A stretch of DNA of 8,213 nt, from assembly GCA_964537525.1 (NCBI GenBank), contig CAZIAB010000037.1, forward strand, positions 1 through 8,213, given 5' to 3'. The notes below the pieces were generated by a model. That model had not been told where the DNA came from and did no database searches. It was given only the letters and a program-made list of their open reading frames with translations. Every line of letters starts with the position of its first letter. The stretch's first letter is position 1. Shown piece after piece: positions 1 to 4,283 of this stretch. This DNA is from CAYMDJ01 sp964537525. GTDB lineage: Archaea; Aenigmatarchaeota; Aenigmatarchaeia; QMZP01. Made by a program: the position numbers and the translations under genes.

Positions 1-17
1 TTCCTTTCAATATTTTA

Positions 18-71
18 CAAGTTGCTTATCAGCTTGCAGAAGGCGGCAGCCTCTTGTAAGCTGATTACTTG
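18..71. other. Long imperfect hairpin spanning the rps15 stop codon
   Basis: The arms pair 18-22 with 67-71, 28-35 with 58-65 (ATCAGCTT/AAGCTGAT), 36-39 with 54-57, and 41-44 with 49-52 (AGGC/GCCT), closing on a GGCA loop at 45-48. The outer and main stems are separated by an asymmetric bulge (23-27 against 66), and 40/53 is mismatched. Read as + strand RNA, 36/57 and 39/54 are G-U pairs; on the minus strand they become C-A mismatches. A competing helix is possible between 15-21 (TTACAAG) and 53-59 (CTTGTAA). The structure includes the last codons and TAA of rps15. It could be a 3'-end or termination structure of the rps15 mRNA, or a remnant of a mobile repeat. No T-run follows it on the minus strand within the window. 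Confidence 0.55.
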
Positions 72-520
72 ACCCACAGCTTGGCCTGCTCGATGTCCCA
101 CTTCCAGTCCTCTGGAAGGGCCTTGTTCTTCTTGTAGAAATTGGCGAGGCGTCTTATCTTGGATTCGGTGAGCTCGAGCCCCCTGTAGGAGGTGTAGTCC
201 CTCCTGTTCTTGTCCATGTGGGCCCTCAGGCTGACCGCCTTGAGGATGAGGTTGTACATGTCCTCGGGGAACTTCTCGTTGTATGCCTTGTTCTCCTTCA
301 TGATTTTGGCGACCTTGTTTTTCGCCACCAGCCTCGTTGAAGGGACTCCGTGCTGATCCCTGAGAATCATGCCTATCTCCGCTGACTGCTTTCCCTGCTT
401 CGCCAGCTCCACGATAATCTTCTCTATCTCCGCAGGCTTCTTCTTGACCCAGTCAACCTTCGGGTCAAGCGGCTTGTGGCTGCCGGAGCGGCCTTTTTTT
501 CTCGAGTACATTCGTGACAT
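65..520 (-). CDS. rps15: Small ribosomal subunit protein uS15, archaeal type
   Basis: This protein binds 16S rRNA in the platform of the 30S subunit. The 151-residue length is normal for the archaeal/eukaryotic form, which has about 60 extra N-terminal residues before the S15 fold; bacterial S15 is about 89 residues. The start, MSRMYSRKKGRSGS, has the basic N-terminus typical of archaeal S15. The core motif is at about 101-130: H101, K104-N105-R106-R107-D108, then the SKIRRLANFYK helix at 120-130. I chose the ATG at 520 over the in-frame ATG at 511 because archaeal homologues begin with a similar Met-x-Arg-Met sequence. A GGAAGG ribosome-binding-like site (complement of 530-535) lies 9 nt upstream and a TATA box is at 555-563. 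The TAA stop lies inside a long hairpin. The gene diverges from the AT-rich gene at 663. Family assignment is near certain. Confidence 0.97.
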   Translation of the reverse strand: MSRMYSRKKGRSGSHKPLDPKVDWVKKKPAEIEKIIVELAKQGKQSAEIGMILRDQHGVPSTRLVAKNKVAKIMKENKAYNEKFPEDMYNLILKAVSLRAHMDKNRRDYTSYRGLELTESKIRRLANFYKKNKALPEDWKWDIEQAKLWVK

Positions 521-554
521 ATCGTTTCGCCTTCCTGTTGGTTACGGAGCCGGC

Positions 555-563
555 TTTATAAAA
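555..563 (-). promoter_or_regulatory. TATA box for rps15
   Basis: The core TTTATAAA is self-complementary. It lies about 39 nt upstream of the rps15 ATG, which predicts a short leader of about 10-14 nt, just enough to include the GGAAGG element at 530-535. The surrounding 12-base word GGCTTTATAAAA (552-563) recurs at 631-642. Confidence 0.65.
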
Positions 564-633
564 TCGGGGTTAGCCGGTGGTTTGTGTTTCGCCTTGTTGC
601 TGATGTTCGTATTGGTTAATTAATGTATGTGGC

Positions 634-642
634 TTTATAAAA
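634..642 (+). promoter_or_regulatory. TATA box for the gene at 663
   Basis: TTTATAAAA is centred about 25 nt before the ATG at 663, the standard archaeal TATA-to-transcription-start spacing, so the mRNA should be leaderless. The box lies downstream of the other in-frame ATG at 627, which therefore cannot be the start on this transcript. Confidence 0.7.
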
Positions 643-662
643 CTTTGCTTGAGTATAGAATT

Positions 663-1037
663 ATGAAAGAAGAAGCATTCGGTTCGGACTGGTTGGTTGC
701 ATACATGTATGAAGTAGGGACGAAAGATAGTGAATATGCGGACCACCCTCTAGGACCTTTGTTTTGTTTTACAATCATAAAGGAAAGCGCTATACCTTCC
801 TTGAACGACGCCTGGCAACATGCCATGAACTCAGAACCATGTTCAAGAGGTGTAATGGATATTCCTGTAAAGTATGTTGAGGAAGGCATTGATATTGCTA
901 GGTCTCTGGGTATTAACTTTAGAGGGAATGTGATTAGGGGAGGCAATATAGAGATGGCAGAGTTTGCTTACCCTATCCATAAGAGGCTTGATGTCATTGC
1001 CGCGCTGGAAAGGTATGCCGGAAGCTTGGAAGACTAA
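663..1037 (+). CDS. Unrecognised small soluble protein, AT-rich gene
   Basis: I do not recognise the family. The product is 124 residues if it starts at the ATG at 663 (MKEEAFGSDW). An in-frame ATG at 627 would add 12 residues, but it lies upstream of the TATA box at 634-642, so 663 is favoured as a leaderless start. No transmembrane segment or signal peptide is visible, and the three cysteines or fewer do not form a metal-binding pattern. The C-terminal third (KYVEEGIDIARSLG, then KRLDVIAALERYAG) looks helical. By hand count 661-1020 is about 44% G+C, well below the flanking housekeeping genes, and codon use is more relaxed, which suggests acquisition or weak selection. Its TAA interlocks with the TAG of the convergent threonine synthase gene (shared bases 1034-1037). 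It is probably a real gene because of the promoter fit and the intact frame; its function is unknown. Confidence 0.7.
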   Translation: MKEEAFGSDWLVAYMYEVGTKDSEYADHPLGPLFCFTIIKESAIPSLNDAWQHAMNSEPCSRGVMDIPVKYVEEGIDIARSLGINFRGNVIRGGNIEMAEFAYPIHKRLDVIAALERYAGSLED

Positions 1038-2218
1038 CCCAGAAGTTTCTTCAGGTCGGGATTCGGGGAAATCTTCCTGACCTTTCCCGGGACGTCTGTC
1101 CTTGGGGTCTTGAGGCCGTGGCCGGTGACTATGCAGGCCACCTTGCTTCCGCTCTCTACCATGTTCTTTGATTTAAGGATTCCGGCGAAGGCTGCCGCTC
1201 CTGCTGGCTCTGCAAATATTCCCTCCCTCATGGCGAGAATCTCCCTTGCCTTGAGAATCTCCCTGTCTGAGACGTCGTTCGAGAATCCGCCTGACTCGGA
1301 GATTGAGCTGAGCGCCCTTATCCCGTCGAGGGGGTCCCCGCACTCCATTGCGACCGCAACGGTCCTCCCGCACACGGGCTTGATTGAGGATTTGGATTTG
1401 AAGGCCCTGGTGACAGGGCTGCATTTCGTTGCCTGGATGCCCACCATCTTCGGGGAGGCCTTCATTATCCTGGTCTCCCTGAACTCCCCGAAGGCCTTCC
1501 ATGTCGCTGAAATCAGGGTCCCGTTGCCCACGGGGCAGAAGACGTAATCGACGTAGGGGAGCTGCTCAGCTATCTCGAACCCAACGGATTTGGTCCCCTC
1601 CCTGCGGAATAGATAATCTCCGAGGAGGTAATGGCCGTATTGGCTGCATGCCTTCTCCACGAGCTTCGCGGCCGTGGTGTAGTCGCCCTTAATCTGGTAG
1701 ACCCTGGCTCCATGCGCGAGAATCTGCTTGAGCTTTGTGTCGGCAGCGTCCTCCGGAGTGAAGATGTAGCAGGGAAGGTTGGATATCCCCGAGTATGCGG
1801 ACAGGGAAGCGCCCATGTTACCTGTGGATGCGCAGACAGCGGACTTGGCTCCCTGCTCAAGGGCCCTCGCGACCTCCACAGAGGAGCCCCTGTCCTTGAA
1901 GGAACTGGTGGGGTTCTGCATCTCCAGCTTGAACCACACCTCGAACTTCAGCCTGTAAAGTTTCTCGACGTTCCTTGCCCGTATCAGGGGCGTCCCTCCC
2001 TCGCCGATGGAGAGGATGCTCTTCACCGGGTAGAACTCGAGATACCTCGCGTGGGAGAAAGGCCTCGAATGGAGGGTTCCCAGGGAGACGTCCCTTCTGA
2101 GCTTGGCATAATCATACGTTACTTCAAGGGAAGCTCCGCACCTCTCGCATCTGAATATCTTCCTTCCGAAACCATACTCCATCCCGCAGGACGAGCATAT
2201 TATGGATTTCTCGTGCAT
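1034..2218 (-). CDS. thrC: Threonine synthase (PLP-dependent)
   Basis: Converts O-phosphohomoserine and water to threonine and phosphate, the last step of threonine synthesis, in the cytoplasm. The 394-residue protein starts with a zinc-ribbon-like segment (C8, C11, C24, C27) common in archaeal threonine synthases. The fold-type II PLP domain follows: the Schiff-base lysine is K108 in NPTSSFKDRG, the asparagine loop is STGNMGAS at 131-138, the phosphate-binding turn is PVGNGT at 229-234, and the C-terminal TGHGLK is at 365-370. The ATG at 2218 is about 30 nt from an AT-rich TATA element at 2243-2255 shared with the divergent membrane protein gene, and there is no Shine-Dalgarno site, which fits a leaderless or nearly leaderless mRNA. 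Cysteate synthase is a close paralogue in some methanogens and cannot be fully excluded, but threonine synthase is the simpler call. No hom or thrB lies nearby. Confidence 0.92.
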   Translation of the reverse strand: MHEKSIICSSCGMEYGFGRKIFRCERCGASLEVTYDYAKLRRDVSLGTLHSRPFSHARYLEFYPVKSILSIGEGGTPLIRARNVEKLYRLKFEVWFKLEMQNPTSSFKDRGSSVEVARALEQGAKSAVCASTGNMGASLSAYSGISNLPCYIFTPEDAADTKLKQILAHGARVYQIKGDYTTAAKLVEKACSQYGHYLLGDYLFRREGTKSVGFEIAEQLPYVDYVFCPVGNGTLISATWKAFGEFRETRIMKASPKMVGIQATKCSPVTRAFKSKSSIKPVCGRTVAVAMECGDPLDGIRALSSISESGGFSNDVSDREILKAREILAMREGIFAEPAGAAAFAGILKSKNMVESGSKVACIVTGHGLKTPRTDVPGKVRKISPNPDLKKLLG

Positions 2219-2277
2219 CTGTTAATAGTTGACCGGCCCGGAATAAATTATTTAATCAGGCGCTGTCAAGTATTAAG
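2219..2277. promoter_or_regulatory. Compact divergent promoter with shared TATA element
   Basis: Only 59 bp separate the thrC ATG (2218, -) and the membrane protein ATG (2278, +). The near-palindromic AT tract at 2242-2255 (AATAAATTATTTAA) is at the centre, close to 30 nt from each start codon. Either strand offers an archaeal TATA-like sequence, and both transcripts would start at or a few bases before their ATG. Neither gene has a Shine-Dalgarno site. Confidence 0.6.
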
Positions 2278-3150
2278 ATGGCGGACGGATTGTCAGGCAT
2301 CGCGCAGGCAATATTCAGCAGTCCGGAATCGTTCCTTCTGCTGCTGAATCTCATCCAGATTGCGGTCCACCTCAGCCTGGCGATGTTCTTCGGGTGGATT
2401 ATAATGATGGGCTGGAGAACGTATTCGAGCGGTGCTGTCAAGTTCTTCCTCCGCCTTGGCTTCGGCTTCGTTGCCCTCATATGCGGGATTGGCCTCTCCG
2501 TCTTTGTCAGGGGGTTCCTTGCAGGCCCTCTCGCGGATATACTCTCGCTGATTCAGCTGGACATCATGGTAGGAGGGCTGGTTTCCGCGTTCATACTGGT
2601 GGTAAGCATCTACCTGATATCAACGAACATCTACAACGTCGGAGGGCTTAAGAAGGAGATAGAGCGCCTCCAGGAGAGGCTCAGGATTGCGGAGGGCCTC
2701 CTCAAGAAGACAGGGAGGGCGGTCAATTCCAAGGCCCCAACGATGATTATCGGGGTCGTAATGCTTCTGGGGCTCGTCGTTTTCTCGCTCATGAACTTCC
2801 ATGGATACCCGAGCTTTGCTGACGACATCGGCTCTTTCCTGGGATTCTCCCCGTCCGATTTCGGAGGGACATCGACGGGAGCCGCATCTGGATGCATCTC
2901 GCCCATAAGCCTTTTCATGGCCAACATGGAGAAGATACAAAGCGGTGACCTGGAGCCCTATACCGATGCGACTCTGGAGAGCGCGATAGAGACAGAGTCA
3001 GGCCATCCAATAGAGGCCATGCTCCTGATAGAGCATGAGGGAAGGGATTACGTGATAGCCATGTCCTCTGACCAGTACATCTGCGTTGCCACAACCACCG
3101 ACTTCTGCAGCTGCATGGACATCAGCCAGTACATGGGGATGCTTGGGTAG
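2278..3150 (+). CDS. Four-TM membrane protein with coiled coil and Cys-containing C-terminal domain
   Basis: I do not recognise the family. The 290-residue protein has hydrophobic segments at about 19-44, 56-80 and 95-118. A charged heptad-like helix at 122-145 (GLKKEIERLQERLRIAEGLL) follows, then a fourth segment at 155-173 and a soluble C-terminal region of about 117 residues. The positively charged 122-152 linker suggests it is cytoplasmic, which would put the C-terminal region outside the membrane. That region has a Gly/Ser/Thr-rich stretch (185-206) and then a compact-looking part with C206, C269, C277 and C279, a candidate for disulfides or metal binding. The methionine-rich tail is QYMGMLG. 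The ATG at 2278 fits a leaderless start from the shared divergent promoter. The stop is 1 bp from the stop of the convergent gene at 3152. Coding is well supported by length and composition; function is unknown. Confidence 0.85.
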   Translation: MADGLSGIAQAIFSSPESFLLLLNLIQIAVHLSLAMFFGWIIMMGWRTYSSGAVKFFLRLGFGFVALICGIGLSVFVRGFLAGPLADILSLIQLDIMVGGLVSAFILVVSIYLISTNIYNVGGLKKEIERLQERLRIAEGLLKKTGRAVNSKAPTMIIGVVMLLGLVVFSLMNFHGYPSFADDIGSFLGFSPSDFGGTSTGAASGCISPISLFMANMEKIQSGDLEPYTDATLESAIETESGHPIEAMLLIEHEGRDYVIAMSSDQYICVATTTDFCSCMDISQYMGMLG

Positions 3151-3151
3151 A

Positions 3152-3814
3152 TTATTCTTTTTCCTTAAGCTCCGGGAAGAGGTCCCCTTGGTCGGGGTTT
3201 TGTTCCTTCCTCATATATGCAGGATTTATGCGAAACGAGTCTAATCCGTCTCCCTCTATTATACCGTCTCCAATGAAATTCTCTAAAACCTTAATCAGTT
3301 TGCCTTCGTCGGCTATGATTCCCATTACTTTGAGATATCCCAACATATCGGATTTACTTAGATACCTAGCCCTGGCAGAGGCAAGCAGCACACCTGCAGG
3401 CATATCGTCAAGCCCTTCAAGCGAATATGTGCCTGTAACCAGTTGTTTTAGCTTCTTCATGTAAAATTCCCTCATTGTGTGGAAGGGGATTGTATATTCG
3501 CCATCATCCTCAATCAGCAAACCCCTCCCAATCAAATTATTGACTGATTCCGATACCTGTTTTTCGCCTTCAGGCCGATCTTCAGGGTAACAAAAAAATC
3601 CTATAGGATAAAATTCACCATCCTTAATGTACTCTATAATCTCATGCGTTGTGCTGGAATCTTGATATTCACTATTAATGGCTACAGCGAAAAGCACACA
3701 GAGATCCATAAATTCAAGATCACCAATGTCTTTGATGCCATATTCAGACAAGCCTTCAATGACAAGTTGGTTCTTGTATTCCCAATCACATATGTTTACA
3801 TCCGACGTATCCAT
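3152..3814 (-). CDS. Unrecognised acidic protein, possible tandem winged-helix, AT-rich gene
   Basis: I do not recognise the family. The product is 220 residues, acidic and soluble, with no membrane segment. Two stretches look like helix-turn-helix plus a beta wing: about 86-112 (recognition-like helix SESVNNLIGRGLL, then EDDGEYTIPF) and about 152-198 (helices in LSKSDMLGYLKV and LIKVLENFIGDG, then a short strand DSFRINP). This suggests a DNA-binding or protein-binding role but is only inference from the pattern. The N-terminal 70 residues are helical and carry two of its three cysteines (C9 and C39; C75 follows). In three 60-base samples (3241-3300, 3541-3660) G+C is about 38%, clearly below neighbouring housekeeping genes, suggesting acquisition. 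The ATG at 3814 lies about 22 nt from an AT-rich TATA candidate (3831-3842), consistent with a leaderless start. It is convergent with the membrane protein gene and divergent from the zinc-ribbon gene. Confidence 0.75.
   Translation of the reverse strand: MDTSDVNICDWEYKNQLVIEGLSEYGIKDIGDLEFMDLCVLFAVAINSEYQDSSTTHEIIEYIKDGEFYPIGFFCYPEDRPEGEKQVSESVNNLIGRGLLIEDDGEYTIPFHTMREFYMKKLKQLVTGTYSLEGLDDMPAGVLLASARARYLSKSDMLGYLKVMGIIADEGKLIKVLENFIGDGIIEGDGLDSFRINPAYMRKEQNPDQGDLFPELKEKE
3158..3162 (+). terminator. Possible short T-run terminator after the membrane protein gene
   Basis: A TTTTT run flanked by C residues begins 8 nt after the TAG at 3148-3150. Archaeal termination can occur at T-runs without a hairpin, but five Ts is short. 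It also lies within the last codons of the opposing gene, where it encodes Lys/Glu residues. Confidence 0.3.
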
Positions 3815-3830
3815 GTATAAATCTATGGCG

Positions 3831-3842
3831 ATAAATTTTTTA
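3831..3842 (-). promoter_or_regulatory. Candidate TATA box for the gene at 3814
   Basis: On the minus strand this reads TTAAAAAATTTAT, ending 16 nt before the ATG. The centre-to-start distance of about 22-24 nt fits leaderless transcription. Confidence 0.5.
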
Positions 3843-3877
3843 AGTCTGGGTATGTCCGGAGGTTAAGCCCGGAAACC

Positions 3878-3885
3878 TTTTAAAT
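3878..3885 (+). promoter_or_regulatory. TATA box for the zinc-ribbon gene
   Basis: TTTTAAAT is centred 24 nt before the ATG at 3905 and overlaps an upstream in-frame ATG at 3884. That makes 3905 the likely leaderless start and removes the seven-residue N-terminal extension. Confidence 0.65.
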
Positions 3886-3904
3886 GAGGGTAGGAATTAT
3901 AAAC

Positions 3905-4072
3905 ATGGAAAAAAGGATTGTGATATGCCCCAAGTGCGACAAGGAACAGAGGGTTCCGGTGGACAAGAACGTGGTGAGATGCAAGAAATGCGGCTTCGCA
4001 TTCAACGTTGACACGGATGACAGGCACCCGCACGAGTTCTGGCATAACCCCGACAGCGGACACAAGTTCTGA
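3905..4072 (+). CDS. Small zinc-ribbon protein (MJ0042-type pattern)
   Basis: A 55-residue protein that is almost entirely one zinc ribbon: C8-P-K-C11, then 14 residues, then C26-K-K-C29-G-F. The VP and VRC spacing resembles the MJ0042-type zinc-finger motif seen at the N-terminus of many proteins; here it stands alone. The C-terminal tail (36-55) has four histidines (H41, H43, H47, H53) and two aromatics and may bind a further metal or a partner. The start at 3905 is set by the TATA box at 3878-3885; the ATG at 3884 overlaps that box. There is no Shine-Dalgarno site, consistent with a leaderless mRNA. G+C returns to the level of the housekeeping genes. The next gene, the acidic microprotein, lies 71 nt downstream with its own promoter. 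A nucleic-acid or protein adaptor role is plausible but unproven. Confidence 0.82.
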   Translation: MEKRIVICPKCDKEQRVPVDKNVVRCKKCGFAFNVDTDDRHPHEFWHNPDSGHKF

Positions 4073-4093
4073 TTCGTGGAAGGGACAGTTGGC

Positions 4094-4102
4094 TTTAAAT
4101 AT
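4094..4102 (+). promoter_or_regulatory. TATA box for the acidic microprotein gene
   Basis: TTTAAATAT is a near-consensus archaeal TATA box. A start about 25 nt downstream (about 4124) gives a leader of about 20 nt containing GGGGG at 4133-4137, six bases before the ATG at 4144. A weaker second candidate, TTTTATAGA at 4109-4117, would give a start near 4138, at the alternative in-frame ATG. Confidence 0.6.
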
Positions 4103-4132
4103 TTGCTGTTTTATAGAATAAAAAAATCACAT

Positions 4133-4137
4133 GGGGG
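4133..4137 (+). promoter_or_regulatory. Shine-Dalgarno-like site for the acidic microprotein
   Basis: GGGGG can pair with the CCUCC of the 16S rRNA tail through one G-U pair, and lies at an ideal 6-nt spacing from the ATG at 4144. This favours 4144 over 4138. Confidence 0.45.
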
Positions 4138-4143
4138 ATGTTC

Positions 4144-4233
4144 ATGGAGATCTTCAAGTTCGAGGATGACGAGGACTGGTCTGACGAAACCGAGGAAGCA
4201 GAGGAAGAGGGCGAAGAGGAGATGTCCTTCTAA
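4144..4233 (+). CDS. Highly acidic 29-residue microprotein
   Basis: The frame starts MEIFKFEDDEDWSDE and ends EEEMSF before a TAA at 4231-4233. Sixteen of 29 residues are Asp or Glu and only one is Lys. It has short hydrophobic ends (IFKF and MSF) around an acidic core with a single Trp at 12. Support for a real gene comes from the TATA box at 4094-4102, the GGGGG at 4133-4137 with 6-nt spacing, a G/C-biased third codon position in many codons, and a T7 run at 4277-4283. An in-frame ATG at 4138 would add Met-Phe. Another ATG at 4131 opens a 12-codon frame that overlaps out of phase. I do not recognise a family; acidic tails of this kind can mimic nucleic acid or bind basic proteins, but that is inference. 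A short non-coding RNA in the same transcript is the main alternative. Confidence 0.55.
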   Translation: MEIFKFEDDEDWSDETEEAEEEGEEEMSF

Positions 4234-4276
4234 CCCTCAGGCCTGCTCATGAAAAGCCGTTAGAGGCAGAACTGTC

Positions 4277-4283
4277 TTTTTTT
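4277..4283 (+). terminator. T-run terminator downstream of the acidic microprotein
   Basis: Seven consecutive T residues lie 43 nt after the stop of the microprotein gene, at the end of the convergent transporter gene. A T-run of this length is sufficient for intrinsic termination in archaea without a hairpin. Confidence 0.6.

Noticed and set aside
494..500. T7 run after a GC-rich stretch, resembling a + strand terminator
   Set aside because: It encodes Lys-Lys in the N-terminus of uS15 on the minus strand, has no stable stem before it, and no + strand gene ends there.
627..662. N-terminal extension of the gene at 663 (start at 627)
   Set aside because: The TATA box at 634-642 lies inside this extension, so the transcript starts after it.
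1034..2218. Cysteate synthase instead of threonine synthase
   Set aside because: The families are related and share the PLP lysine motif; cysteate synthase is limited to some methanogens and nothing here suggests coenzyme M synthesis.
1631..2347. Open frame of 238 codons on the + strand across thrC and the divergent promoter
   Set aside because: It is antisense to a clear threonine synthase, starts inside it, crosses the promoter region, and has no recognisable domain.
3884..3904. Seven-residue N-terminal extension of the zinc-ribbon protein
   Set aside because: The ATG at 3884 overlaps the TATA box TTTTAAAT (3878-3885), and the ATG at 3905 is at leaderless spacing.
4131..4169. Short upstream frame starting at ATG 4131
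   Set aside because: It is only 12 codons, out of phase with the acidic frame, and has no ribosome binding site. It could be a regulatory upstream frame, but nothing supports it.
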